Origin: Porodaedalea pini
Lineage: Eukaryota; Basidiomycota; Agaricomycetes; Hymenochaetales; Hymenochaetaceae
Assembly (NCBI GenBank): GCA_002794775.1
Contig: NBAY01000034.1
Location: forward strand, 186,001-250,000
Reading direction: 5' to 3'
DNA length: 64,000 nucleotides
The first letter of the stretch is position 1, and the number at the start of each line of letters is the position of its first letter. This document shows positions 22,500 to 33,745 of this stretch, piece after piece. The translations under genes were made by a program, and so were the position numbers. The notes under the pieces were generated by a model, which worked only from the letters and a program-made list of their open reading frames with translations, did not search any database and was not told the origin of the DNA.

Positions 22500-23318
22500 G
22501 CTGAGAAACTGACATTATTAGGATGTGTTTGTGGTCGAAGTGAGGGTATTCGACGCGATGCGACGTAAAGTTTTACTTCGGCGCCTACACCACCACCTTT
22601 ATCTCCTGGCGCCTTCATCTGCGTCGTATCGATCTCATCATCTTAGAACACGAACAATTGAATGTTTGTCTCTAGAAAATACAACCGTGAAGAACGTTCA
22701 AGATCTGTTCGTGCTTCGATTGTTCATGCAAGCGGCGAGAGACAGTTCCTTCTCGCATCGTTATCCTCGTCGGGCTCCGACAAGACGTGTATAATCGGTA
22801 ACCTCAGCACAATCGAAATCCTTGCTTTTTTACATATATTCCCACATCCCTATTCCTCCTCCCGCTTGCTGCTCTCCGAACCGCCCATCCCCCCGCCTCC
22901 GGTAAAAAGACAGAAGAAAGAAGGAAAGAAAGAAACTAACATTCACCTTCTCCCATGGTCCTCTTTCCACGCAGGCACTCACCATCTCGAAGCACCGCTT
23001 CCAGAACCGATACCCCGCGCAGGTGCGCATCAACATCGAGCACGACGTCGACGTCCGCGACGGCGCCGCTATACCGGGGAGGGCGCTGTCGACCTGGAGA
23101 GCGTGCGCGACAGCCTACACGCGATGAAGATCGACGAAGACGACGGTGGGGATGACAAGGCGAGTCCGCTCGCGGAGAAGTCGCCGACCGAGCACCACGT
23201 TACTGTTAATACGCTGACTCGAGGGAATGGACATGGGCGGGGACGAGGGGAGGGTGAGATGGAATTGAATATGGAGAGCGGAGGGGTGAAGTTCGAGAGC
23301 GTGGGGTTTGGGTATTGA
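22500..23318 (+). pseudogene. Unrecognised protein-coding remnant
   Basis: Protein-like stretches follow each other but in shifted frames. 'FGAYTTTFISWRLHLRRIDLIILEHE' lies around 22577-22660, then 'KYNREERSRSVRASIVHASGE' around 22677-22740. An intron-like gap ends in 'cgcag' at about 22975, then come 'ALTISKHRFQNRYP' and 'INIEHDVDVRDGA' in one frame. 'TGEGAVDLESVRDSLHAMKIDEDD' and an acidic tail in another frame end at the TGA 23316-23318. The shifts near 22662 and 23073 would each be repaired by one extra base. I do not recognise the family. The alternative, that this is not a gene, remains open. Confidence 0.35.
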
Positions 23319-23933
23319 GCCTGAGCGAGCTGCCTACAACTTAAAGAAAAAGAAAAAGAAAAACGGCGAGTATAGTAACAGTATGTCTTCTTATCCTTTC
23401 TTTTCCTTCCTATTTTCCTATCCTTTCTCTCCCCCCCCCCCCCTTCCCCTTCTCTTACCTTCTTGGCTATACGATCTTGTTCTTGTTCCGTGTCGGTTTC
23501 TTGTTCTTGTTTTCTTGATATCTTGCACTCAAAAAGAATTTTATTACTTGTACGTCCCCCTTTTTTCTTTCTAGTCTTTCGCTTGCCTTCCTTAGGCCTT
23601 TCGCTTTCTTCTAGAAGTTCTACATTTGCGGCACGCAGGCTGCCGCACTCAGTCGTATTCACGTACGAATCCTCCCTGCTTTCACCTTCGCTTTGGATAC
23701 CCTTTTCTTGTTGGAGGGGACGGGAATTGGAGTTGGAATAATTAATGTATGTATGCAGACAGTAGTATATCGCATGAATGTCGTATCATCAAGTAATACC
23801 CTCCCCCCTCTCCCTTGGTTATTCTTCCTTCTTTTTCCCGTAGCGTAACAGAAAAGAAACACATTTTAGCACTGCGACACAGCAGCAAGAAACCATAAAT
23901 TTTAACAAGAGAAAAAGAGAAAAAAAGAAAGGA
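23319..23933. other. Intergenic, pyrimidine-rich
   Basis: Contains C/T-rich tracts, including 13 consecutive C at 23431-23443 and T-rich runs. Both neighbours point into this stretch, so it is the shared 3' region. No gene is seen. Confidence 0.55.
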
Positions 23934-25296
23934 TCAAGTGAAATGCACGACATCGAACCCCTTGCCGTACGCTGCATCCCAATCGAACGAGCTCGAGTGG
24001 CTCTCCTTCCCGAAGGCGCGTAGGAGCGCCTTCCTCTCCTTTGTGTTTGCGCTCACGGGGTGAGCGGCGGCGCGTGTCTTGCCGCGTGCGTCCTGGCCCC
24101 ATATCACCCACCTCTCAGTCTCAGTCTCAGTCTCAGTCCTACTCTCTGTCCCTGTCCTTGTCCCGCCCCCCTCCAGACTAACCCTCGGACTCTTCCTCTT
24201 TCTCTTACTCGGAGTCGGAGTCGGACTCGTCTTCCGGTCAGGGCAAGGGCAAGGACTCGGGCTCAAGAACGTCCCGATAGAACGGAACGTCAGGCTGATG
24301 CGCTCGCGCCCGAACGCGGCCTCGGGCGCGGACAGGAGGGTCCGCGCGCGCCGGTCGGGGCGGATGCTGTGCAGCCAGAGCCGGTTCGTCGTGAGCCCGA
24401 GGAGGAGCGCGGAGTTGTGCGGGAGGGGGATGTGGTGTGTTGTTCGGTCTGTGGCGGCGGCGGCGGGGTTGGGAGCGGGAGCAGGGTTGGGAGCACGAGC
24501 GCGAGTGCGCGTGCGCGTGGACGGAAGGGATTTCTTGGTGCGCAATTTCATTGTGCGTTGTGCGCCGAGCGATACGCTAAGAAGTAGGGCAAGCTCTCAG
24601 TACCAAATGATAGAGAGAATAGGGAGAAGAAGAAACAAGACGAGTAAATAAGACGAGGAAAATGCGCACTTGACAATGTACGACCCGTGCACGACATCGA
24701 CCGTCTTGTCCGCGTGCTCGGAGATGTAGTCCTTGCCGGAGCGGTAGCGCTGCACGAGCACATGGTTGAGCGACTGGCCCGCCGGAAGGAAGCGTGCGAC
24801 GTGCTCGCGGATGAGCGCCACGGTCGGCGAGAAGGCGCGCAGCGGCGGGGAAGTGTCGGTGGGGTGTCGGTAGACCGGGATACTAAAAACAACATTTATA
24901 TTGATCACATTAGTGAGAGGGCGGGAAACGGAGAGAACGTGCGCACCTCCCATCTTCGTCTACAGTCCCCTCGACCACGACAAGTCTCGGGACTTCTCCG
25001 CCTTCATGCACCATACGCAAAAGAAAGAAAAAGAAAAAAAGAAAGACACCGAGTCAATGTAACATTCATCAGACACAAGACGAGGCTACTCTACGCACCA
25101 CGATGGCTCATCGTGCACCACTGCACCTCGTCGCACAGGCGCTCAAATGCGCCTTCGAGAAGATCGGGCGGCAGGACGTCACGGACGAGATAGGTGTACC
25201 GGCGCCGTAGCGCTCTTCTTCGACGAAATCCCGGGTAGGCAGAGTGGCCCGGGCGTCAGATGAAGGGGCATTCGCAGACTCCACATCCGTGGTCAT
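23934..25296 (-). CDS. AlkB-like 2-oxoglutarate/Fe(II) dioxygenase
   Basis: Minus-strand exons are 25099-25296, 24947-25001, 24670-24882 and 23934-24576. Landmarks: 'RYTYLVRDVLPPDLLEGAFERL', 'HRGGEVPRLV', 'PVYRHPTDTSPP', 'LNHVLVQRYRSGKDYISEHADKT' (the H-x-D iron ligands), 'GSYIVNVSLGAQRTMKLR', then 'LWLHSI' (second His) and 'RISLTFRSIGTFL' (Arg pair for 2-oxoglutarate). The family removes alkyl groups from DNA or RNA, or acts on proteins; the substrate here is unknown. Unusual features are an Ala/Pro/Arg/Thr-rich insert before the second His and a Thr-Glu repeat near the C-terminus. The N-terminal ATG frame (25296) and the AlkB frame meet only if one base is missing near 25205, so a frameshift or another start is likely. 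Confidence 0.75.
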
Positions 25297-26429
25297 GGTG
25301 TCAAGGCCTCCCGAGTTTCCTGAGGCAGGGAAAAAAGTGGAGAAAAGAGTAGATATACAAGACTTGTTGAGGTGCGAGAAAGTATCTAGCGCGGAGAGCG
25401 TTCACGAAGGTTCCAATGACTCGACGAGTGCTTATGACTCCGAGTACTAGTCGTGAGCCATCGTATCATTCCAAGCGAGAGTATCGCCCAAAGTCAGATT
25501 AGCTGATGAGTGCATGAACAGTGTCACTTGTGCATGATCATGGTTGTCAAGTCGTTATACAGTACCACATAGTGGTACTGACTCACTGCACAGAGATGGA
25601 CTTCGAAGTTCAATCGGCGCGACGTCACATTGTGGGTCCGCGGCTCCTTTTCGGGAGACCTGGCTTTCCTTTCCAGGCTACAGTCAAGGCTCTTCAGCAC
25701 GGGACTTGAAGACGATTGATATCCGCGTAAACTGATCACTGCACGTCTCTTTATTACAATGAGAATCAATTGCTGCATTGATTCTCTAAATTTTCTGCAG
25801 ACTAGTAGTGCATCCCGAGTTCTTACAGCACAATATACGTACGTATGCAGCATATCAATCTCGATGTGCTGGAGAGTTTTGTCCGACCATCCGTCAGAGC
25901 ACCAGCTCCATATGTATGGTCAGTTGCTTTCATCTTGAATGGCCGAGCATCTGTAGAGAAGTGAGTAGACATAGTTCGGGAAATGTTCGGAGCCTGACAA
26001 TAAAATTTAGCTTGCTGAAAAGAGAGCACGTGCAATGCGCCAGGCACTGTCGTTGTCTATTTACGCGAAACTATCTGTCTCGATAGGTAGCAACATATTG
26101 TTCATAGGCAGCTTCGAGTTGTGGATATAGCAGGATGCTCTCAACAGTCATTATGAAAATGTGTTGTTCTAAAATAGGATAGAGATAATGGTATAGCACA
26201 TATCGCAGCCAGAAGGGTATATGATGAATCCAAGACCATAAATGACACAAGACATTCCGAGTATATATGTAAGCATAAAGAAAGCAAACATAGGTCGAGA
26301 CGAAGGGACGAGGGTCCGCAGCTGAATAAGACCAGAAGCCAAGAACAGTCAGAGTATCGTAGATCATACGATAGCTAAGAGTCCGATAGGAATCCAAGAC
26401 GCCCGCGCCCGCGCGGCCATCCGTCTATC
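25297..26429. other. Intergenic, no supported gene
   Basis: About 1.1 kb with only short open frames (up to about 108 codons on the minus strand) and no family motifs. It lies upstream of the AlkB-like gene and at the 3' side of the next minus-strand gene. Confidence 0.5.
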
Positions 26430-27886
26430 CTACCGAAACACCCAGATTTTCCATTTCTCCCTTCGCCTCCGCCTCCGCCTCCTGTCTAGCGTAACGCCCG
26501 CGTTAGAGATAGATAGGTCCAGCAATGAGAGCTCGGCCAGCGAGAGGCCCTCGTCGACGTCCATCAGCGGCGACAACGGAGGATGCCAGATCTTCCGTAA
26601 CACACCCGGATATGGCGGAGCCAGCAAAGAGTCGGATGGAGGCAGAAAGAGCGCCTTCAGTTGAAGGCATAGGCAGGAAGGAATTGGAGGTGCTAAGCAA
26701 TGCATACAGTCTGCGACAGTATTGAGATGGCATTGGCAGAAAGGATCTTGCGGGGCCGAGCATTTCGTGCAGAACTCGACATCCAGACGAAGCACCGAAG
26801 AAAAGAGGCTTGTCAAGAGATTGACATCAGGGTCTTCAGCCATTTCCATGTCATCCGCTTCGCATAATTCCGTGTTGTCGTAGCTCATGCGACGGAGTCC
26901 AAAGAGGTCGTTGTCATTCTCGGGTATTTGAACACTCTCGCGAATCGTCCAGAGCGACGTCGGGAAGGCAGTGTTCCATAGTACGTGAGAAATGAGTTCA
27001 ACGTCCTCCATGTGGTCATTTGAGTCGTTGTTGGAAAAAGAGTCGGGAAGAACGGAAGTCGATGTGGGAAAAGCGACGAAGGCGGCAGGATGCGTAGCCT
27101 CGTCGACCATGGCTAGGTCCATGTCGGGTATCATAATTCGAGGCGCGGGTGCACCAGAATCAGTGTCCTGGTAGGCAGCCGTCATTAATGTCAACGGTCG
27201 GTGTCCAGGGAAGCATTGCTGTATCGGCGCGACGTTGGGAGAAAGATAAACGACGAAGGGGTCCGAATGGACAGCTCCGTCGCCCATGGCCAGGTCCATG
27301 TACGAGTGCGTGCCTAATGGCGCGGATACGCCAATGGCAGTGTCCTGGTAGTCGGCCATAGCAAGCGACGACAGGCAGAGTCTAGCGAATGTCGGCGGCG
27401 CCAGTTGCGGCGAGATCGAAATCGGTAACGGCGGAAGCATCCTCGATTCCTCGAGTGGGAAGAGGACATTGTCAAGGAACGAGACAGCTTCATGCGCCGA
27501 CACGCTTTCATTCTGGTAATCGTTGGCTGAAAGTGGTGCACCGTCTTCCAAGTCAGAGCCGGAGTCACCATCGTCGGTGTCCGAGTTCCCGTCAGCGGTG
27601 ATAGCGGACAGGAGTTGAATAGTCGGAGGAGCGACCTCACCAAACTCGAGGACAGGCTTCACGTCGGCGAAGCGGTCCTCAGTTGCGGCGTTGACACCAG
27701 CATTGAACGTCAAGCTGGCGTTTCCGGGCTCAGGAGAATCAGGTTCGAAGTCAGGAAGCTAAGTTACAGTGTCAGCCCTCATGTTCATGTTCGATATGGA
27801 GTACTCACATCGTCCGCTTCTTCGGATCCTGATGCTACTGCGTGTACCACCTCGAGAGCGCAAGAGATAAGTACAGCGGCAGCCAT
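26430..27886 (-). CDS. Unrecognised acidic protein with a C-terminal Cys-rich segment
   Basis: Two exons, 27809-27886 and 26430-27758, separated by a 50-nt intron (gtgagt...cttag), encode 468 residues. The N-terminus 'MAAAVLISCALEVVHAVA' is hydrophobic and could be a weak signal peptide. Most of the protein is acidic and Pro/Ser-rich, with loosely repeated 'YQDT...PDMDLAM' segments (compare 'YMDLAMGDGAVHSDPF' and 'DMDLAMVDEATHPAAF'). Near residues 350-385, paired cysteines (C-x2-C, C-x-C, C-x2-C, C-x-C) suggest a small metal-binding fold, and the end is a run of Arg. I do not recognise the family. The long frame with no stops supports a real gene. Confidence 0.55.
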
Positions 27887-27982
27887 GGTGGGGCAAGGGT
27901 ACGTACAGGAGATGGGCACACATTGGCATAATGATCCACCGGTCCTTGAGAGGAATTGAGGGTCGAGTTCCTATACGTCTGC

Positions 27983-28458
27983 TTACATACATGTCAGCCT
28001 CAGATGATATGTCTTTGAGCTGTTGAGTATGCGCACGACACCAAAGTAAGATGCATCGAGTGAGCGACCGTCAGTCGTCTCGGCAAGCGATGACAATATC
28101 CTCGAATTCCTGATATCGTCCTCCAGGGTGGAGGTGCTTGCCACCGAAGGCACTTCCTATAAGAAACAAACGATGAGCTCGGGTGGCACGTAAAATAACA
28201 GATACGTACTGTATCCAAGGTGGCACGACCTTTCAGTATACCAGTGGGTTCATAAAGCGAGAAGAATGACGCCGCCGTGGGGCGGGGTCGGGGAGGGGGG
28301 CGTCGTCGAGTGGCACTGACCAGCAGTGAAGAGAGGAGGGGGCGCGTCGTCGTCGACAAGACCTGCTTGTCGACAAGAGGGCGCGAGCGGAGTTTGCTTG
28401 TTGCGTTGTTGTGCAGAGTGCGGGCTTTGGAGCCAATGGAATGCTTTATGAGCACCAT
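27983..28458 (-). CDS. Small unrecognised basic protein (candidate)
   Basis: Two exons, 28210-28458 and 27983-28156, with a 53-nt intron (gtacgt...tatag) in phase 0 give 140 residues. The N-terminus is rich in Arg, Ser, Thr and Leu and lacks acidic residues, like a mitochondrial presequence. The second exon reads 'EVPSVASTSTLEDDIRNSRI'. It ends 97 bp before the start of the next minus-strand gene and could be its upstream exons instead of a separate gene. No homologue is recognised. Confidence 0.35.
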
Positions 28459-28966
28459 GATGGCCGTCGAAAGTCAAGGTGTATGTGGAGGACGAGAGAG
28501 GGACGCGGGCCATTTTATAATCGTCCAAATCGAGCGGCTGACTGGTACGAGTAGATGATGTAGCGCGTCAGCCTCTCGACCTGAGCATCTCGGGTTTCCA
28601 GACAGTATTTGATTTTTCTCGTCGAGATTTGAGATGCTTCAAATCTGCATTTCCGCGGTTTAGAAGTTGAAGTTGAAGCTAAAACAGCATAAACAGCGGG
28701 GAAGTGTGTCATGTATGATAGTCAGTCGACTTTCGCGCTCTCGCCTAGAGTATGATCTTGACTTCAAGATATGAAAAAAAAAAGGTTATACATTCCGCCA
28801 TTTGCCATGGAGAAAAATCCATGGAACCGAGGAGACAGTACTTTCTGTTGAACTTAAGTTTGCTATAACGGCAGCGGCTAACAGTGTGTGTGCCCGACTC
28901 AAAGCCAGTACGATGACGGGAAGCCAGTGTCATATATAAGTTCCCTCAGTGAGAGTACTAGTGAAG
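28459..28966. other. Intergenic, putative divergent promoter region
   Basis: No gene is seen. ATATATAA at about 28932 lies upstream of the plus-strand small ORF at 28967. Confidence 0.4.
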
Positions 28967-29254
28967 ATGCCAGACGAGCAACGAGATGGAAGTCAACGAG
29001 GAACAGGTTCGAAATCGGAAAAAGCACAAAACGCGTCAGACTCGAGTCACGAGGTGCGCGGTCTGACGCGGGCACGTTATCGCGTCCTCAGGCTGATCTA
29101 CTGGAAGTGTAACATAGTCACGAACAGGCAGATGAAGGACGTCCTCAGCGACGCTATCAAAAACACGTTCGTCTCCAAGCTCAACTTCATGGCTGGGACA
29201 GATCACGCTTGTTCGCGACAAGCCGATCAAGCGCAAGAATATCGCCTTCAATGA
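28967..29254 (+). CDS. Small ORF, 95 codons, unrecognised
   Basis: ATG 28967 to the stop at 29252 encodes a hydrophilic start followed by 'LTRARYRVLRLIYWKCNIVTN', which has helix-like spacing. A TATA-like element lies about 30 bp upstream. I considered a partial homeodomain-like helix pair but see no recognition helix, so it is left unassigned. Confidence 0.25.
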   Translation: MPDEQRDGSQRGTGSKSEKAQNASDSSHEVRGLTRARYRVLRLIYWKCNIVTNRQMKDVLSDAIKNTFVSKLNFMAGTDHACSRQADQAQEYRLQ

Positions 29255-31192
29255 TCGATGGGGCGGATAGTGACCGTTAGTGTTCATGTCGCTCAGGCTC
29301 CGAGTCTTGACATGCATGCATTCTAAACCGCATTCTGCTGTAAACCTGCTTCTCATTCGGAATGTCGACGATCGCAAGGGGGAAAAAGAAAAAGAGAAAA
29401 AGAACGTCCTATCAAATTGTCGGAGTCCTGGATCTTTCGTGAAATATCAAGAAAAATAAACTCGACTGGAATCTAGCTTGCCCTCTGTCCATTTTTGCGA
29501 AAACCACATTTTTTGTCCGTCATGCCTGACACGCGGACACATCTGCCCGTATATATGTCCTTTGAGGCGAGTCGCCCTTACTGACATCCTACACGCTGGG
29601 AAGAGACTGGATCGCATGAAGACCCAAACCAAAAGATATACCCAGCGTCGTCCAAATCAATTTCTCCGAGGAAGCAGTAGATAAAACAAGCTAAAGAGAA
29701 GAGACGACGGATGTCCAGTTCCTGAATCGCACACATTGAGAGCCCACGCAGAACGGACTTCCAACCCAGTTACAGACATAGCCCAACGAGCCCGCACCGC
29801 ATAGCCGTCCATCGCGGGTCTCTTGCCTTCGCGTCTTCGTATCTTCGTATTAAGTACGTAGGATCTTTTGATTCGTGAATCAATTTGTTGGACGCGGCTT
29901 CCGGCTTCTGAATTCTGAATTGTGCGTTCTGTGTTCTGTGTATCTGAGTTCCGGCTTCCGCATGTTCCGCTTCTGGACTCGGAGTCTCAGAGCCAGGTTT
30001 CAGACTGATCATGAGTTTTCCCAGTTCCACGCCGATGGATGCACGATTTGACGCCTCCAGGGATCCATCAGTCTATAAATTTGAATTGGGGAGTTTGTGG
30101 CGGAGGAAGGCTAGAGAGGTGATGATTTGTTGAAGAGTAGACCCTGGGGACGTCCGGGCTTCATACATTTATGCTAATTGTTGTCATTGTACCATCGGCG
30201 CGAGTCTTAGTCTTCTCTGGTCTCTATCTTCGACCTCCACATCCGTCTTCTGTTCACTATATAAATGTGCCTTCATCGACTCCCAAACTTGATATATTCT
30301 CCTCTTAGATGCCTTTTCTTTTCGCTTCCTGCGGGTTCAAAATGAGCCATCTCAGAATTATGAGGACGCCACGTCCATTCTTCCTGACAAACCGTCTGCG
30401 CCTGCATCGACGATGGACGACCTCGGCTTGGAGTCAGCTTCAAGTTGGTCATTCTGGAGGGATAAGATCGAGGTAAGTGGTTTAGAAAAGCAAAGTCGAT
30501 TATAAAAACTGATGGTCTACCCTGCACAGTGACGTGAACAAGGTGACATATAGACAACGAATCACAAGAAATTAGTTCACATTTCGCAGGATGATTGACC
30601 CGTCTATGACTTCACTGCAGCAACCCAGAGGTCGCCGAGCAAGCAAGAAATCGGAGTTGCCCAATTCCATTGACAATATAGGGTTGTACAGGAAGAAAAC
30701 GCGGAAATAAAAAGAAATTACGAACGATACACGTCTATGTGAGTGGACAGAAAACAGATGCGCAGAAAAGCTGATTAGAAATGAAGAAGGTATACTAGAA
30801 ATACATTTAAAATCTGGACAAGGTTAAAACCAGCGACAAGAAGGAGCATTGGGATGTCCAAAGGTAGATACAGAAAACAACTGAATGAAAAGAGATTGGA
30901 GAAAGATTATTGACAATTCACCGTTTAGGCCGCACAATCTCGCCATAGAACATTGTCGTCTCGTGGCGGCGGAGAGCATTGGGCTACGAAGGAGGTGGAG
31001 TCTGCAGAAGCGGTCTCTGCTGAGGCTCTTTAACGTCAGCGACGACAGTCTCGCTCTGGACTGTCGGGACGGTCCCGTCCGCAACTGTGACAAACTGGGG
31101 TGCTTCGACCACAGTGTTCTCGATCGTGATGGACGCAGTTGGTGCACTGGCGTTCTGCTATGGGTTGGTCGCGTCGGCCTCGGCAACAGCTT
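29255..31192. other. Intergenic, no supported gene
   Basis: About 1.9 kb. One short protein-like stretch at about 30339-30471 (Asp/Ser/Pro-rich, followed by a strong donor GTAAGTGG at 30472) might be an exon, but no start or partner exon is convincing. The rest shows only short frames. Confidence 0.4.
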
Positions 31193-33184
31193 TTAAACAG
31201 AATCAGCGGGCTCCGGCTCGTTGACTGTCACACGAGTCGGCGTCACGATTTGGGTCGATGTACCAGCCTCAGCCAGTCGTCTACGCTTGCGGAATGCGTC
31301 AAGGGGACCTTCCGGCGGCTCCGGCGCGACGCTCCTCAACCTCTTCACGCCCCGCGGCGGTGGCTCTTTTAGTGATGTGTCCTCCCGACCTCGGCGCGGT
31401 TCGTGAACGATGTCTTGGTCGACGCGAGCCTCCATAGTAAGTGGCTCAACCTCCGCGGGCTGTTCGACCTTGCGACGAATGCGGCGCGTCGACCTCCTCG
31501 AGGGACCCGGGTCCGAGGGAGCTTGTTCGATATCCTCAGCGCCAGTGTCTTCCTCTTCGCGCCCGCGCTTTGCGCCGGTCGTAGCTTCGTCGGAGCTTGG
31601 TAAAGCCTTTGCCTTTCCTTTTCCTTTGTTCTTCTGGGAGGTGGCTTCCACCTTGCGAGCCGCTTCGGACTGGTCTGCAGCCTTTGCTGCAGAACGTGTA
31701 AAGCGTCTAGTTGGCCTCTCCTCTTCGTATGTCCTCTCTTCTCCCTCAAGAGGGCCTTTGGTAGTCGCGTTTGCAGCAACTTTGTGAGCTTTCTTTCGAG
31801 TCCAGCCGTTGCCCCTTCTTCTATGCTTCCTCACAGCTGCCACCTCTGCCATCCTCAACTCCTCTTTTGCTTCCCGAAGCTGGCGGAGCAGCTCCTTCTC
31901 TTCTGCCCTTGCATGTTCCTTGTTCAGGATAGCGAATGCAGCTACCTCTGAGGACTCTATGGTGAAGAGATCGGGATCGATGTCGACCTCATCCACCTCG
32001 GTGCCCTCGCGGGGACCTGCATTGTCCTTTGCGCGTGGCCGTTCATATGGTACACCGCGGCCCCCAACGCCGCCTCCGTGACAGTTGAGGATAGGCTCGA
32101 AGACTCGTTCCATAAGCTCGCTCATCATGGGTCTGGGCGCACGGCCGCAGAGGTATTCAAATAGGGGCCGAAGCACTACGTGCTCTTCATAGTTAAAGAA
32201 TCTAAAGATTGCTTCGCCGAAAGGACCATGATCACGTAGCTCCCTCCTCTCGAAGTTCGCGGCAGCTTTCGCCCTGACGCCCGAATGGGTGTTCTCCTTT
32301 ATGGTCTTGCTGGTGGTGAACTGCGAGAAGTACTTGGTGACTTTGGGCGACTTGGCAGAGGGGCGCTGTGCTCCGTATGTGATCTCGGTGTCCCTGGGAT
32401 GTTCGTAGAGGTACAGGAGACCCCACCCTAGCCAGTCTCGTGCGTCCGTCCATGAGATTTCCTTCATTTCCACCCAGTTATAATGGATGAGGTAGACGAG
32501 GTCGCACCCAAAGAAGGCAGACTGCATTCTGTTTAGGAGGATGCGTGGTTTTCTTTTGATCACTCGGTGGCGATTGTACAGGAACCAAATGTAGGTGGTA
32601 TAGATTGGGAAGATGATAAGCGGGGGACGGATGGGCGCTGTGCTGAAAGCGAAGTCGCGAGCCACAATGCCTGGCTCTATGGTCGTTTCGAAGGGTACGA
32701 CTACTCTGGGTGGCTCTGGGACAGGCTCTGTGGGTACTGGCGACGGCGGCCCCACAGGATACTGAAGTTCGCCTGCAGGCGTTTGTCGCTCATGATCAGA
32801 ATCATATTGAGGAAAAGATGGACGTTGGTGCTCACCTTCTTCCTCATCATCCACGGTTTGCTCAGGAACCATGGGCGGCTGTTGAGTCTGCTCTGCATCG
32901 GGCCCGACGACATCATTCGGTGACTCGCTCTCTGGGAAGCTGTCAGATGGGAAAGCATCGACACTCTTCGAGCCACTTCCTTGAGTGGTGGCTTGTGCAT
33001 CAATGCTTCCCATCGACGCCTCAGAGACAGCGGCTTGGTTGGCGGGAGTGTCGATGTCGAAATTGCTCAATGTCGTGCCGGCCTCGGTATGTTCATTGGT
33101 GGGGACTATGTTCGTTTCAGTCGCAAGGATATTGTCAACGTCCATGCTGGCCTCGGCCTTTGTTGTTCTGCGTGTACGCGCCAT
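31193..33184 (-). CDS. Large single-exon protein with basic C-terminus, unknown function
   Basis: An uninterrupted frame from ATG 33184 encodes 663 residues. Residues about 1-180 are acidic and Pro/Ser/Gln-rich. About 185-370 is a folded-looking domain rich in aromatic residues ('YTTYIWFLYNRHRVIKRKPR', 'HYNWVEMKEISWTDARDWLG', 'GPFGEAIFRFFNYEEHVV'). About 420-460 is a Glu/Arg/Ala coiled coil, and the remainder is very basic with 'EERPTRRFTRSAAK'. Nuclear location is inferred from the basic tail. The partial gene at 63104-64000 carries a matching basic region with 'EERPVRRLTRAAA', so the two look like members of one family. I do not know its function. Confidence 0.65.
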   Translation of the reverse strand: MARTRRTTKAEASMDVDNILATETNIVPTNEHTEAGTTLSNFDIDTPANQAAVSEASMGSIDAQATTQGSGSKSVDAFPSDSFPESESPNDVVGPDAEQTQQPPMVPEQTVDDEEEGEHQRPSFPQYDSDHERQTPAGELQYPVGPPSPVPTEPVPEPPRVVVPFETTIEPGIVARDFAFSTAPIRPPLIIFPIYTTYIWFLYNRHRVIKRKPRILLNRMQSAFFGCDLVYLIHYNWVEMKEISWTDARDWLGWGLLYLYEHPRDTEITYGAQRPSAKSPKVTKYFSQFTTSKTIKENTHSGVRAKAAANFERRELRDHGPFGEAIFRFFNYEEHVVLRPLFEYLCGRAPRPMMSELMERVFEPILNCHGGGVGGRGVPYERPRAKDNAGPREGTEVDEVDIDPDLFTIESSEVAAFAILNKEHARAEEKELLRQLREAKEELRMAEVAAVRKHRRRGNGWTRKKAHKVAANATTKGPLEGEERTYEEERPTRRFTRSAAKAADQSEAARKVEATSQKNKGKGKAKALPSSDEATTGAKRGREEEDTGAEDIEQAPSDPGPSRRSTRRIRRKVEQPAEVEPLTMEARVDQDIVHEPRRGREDTSLKEPPPRGVKRLRSVAPEPPEGPLDAFRKRRRLAEAGTSTQIVTPTRVTVNEPEPADSV

Positions 33185-33745
33185 ACTGCTGCTTATGGCT
33201 TCTTGCCACTGGTGACTGCTGAACTACGGGATGCGGGATGGGATATTGGGGAAGGGCAGGTGGGTAGGCTGGTCAAAGGACGAGAGGGATAGTAGTAGTT
33301 GCAGAACAGGACGTGTACGAGCCACTAATGTGTGAGATGTGATTTTATACTGTCGCGTCTGTCACAGGCCAAAGCACGACTTTGTTTTGATGTTTCTATC
33401 TAATCGTACACTGCCCTGCGTCTAATCTGTTCTTTCTGTTGTTCCTTAGATGGTCACCACGTGATGCTACCGTGTTTGAGCCTTCCTCAATATACCTTCA
33501 TTCATCGTAGTATGTCCAGATATAACACATGGTTCATCCAAGCGGCATTGAAGTTCTACTGTTGAGCTGGCGCGAGATGGATGGATGGATAGCACTATGT
33601 CTTAAGCTCAATTTCTTCAGATTGCTGCGAAGAACAGAGTTAGCGCTCGTAGAAGCATGGGATCGACGTCCTAAAAAGTCAGTGCGCGTCAATTCAGTAC
33701 AACGCGCTGCGCGCCCCGTATTTCTTGACTCTCACCGCCACCGCT
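33185..33745. other. Intergenic between divergent genes
   Basis: No gene is seen. This is the shared upstream region of the 663-residue gene (minus) and BET2 (plus). Confidence 0.55.

Noticed and set aside
24060..24651. Plus-strand frames over the AlkB-like gene
   Set aside because: Complement of the low-complexity AlkB exon; no independent start, splice or domain evidence.
28967..29254. Partial homeodomain
   Set aside because: Spacing of hydrophobic residues is suggestive, but the W-F-x-N-x-R recognition helix is absent.
32710..33222. 170-codon plus-strand frame
   Set aside because: Lies opposite the intact 663-residue minus-strand gene and has no motif.
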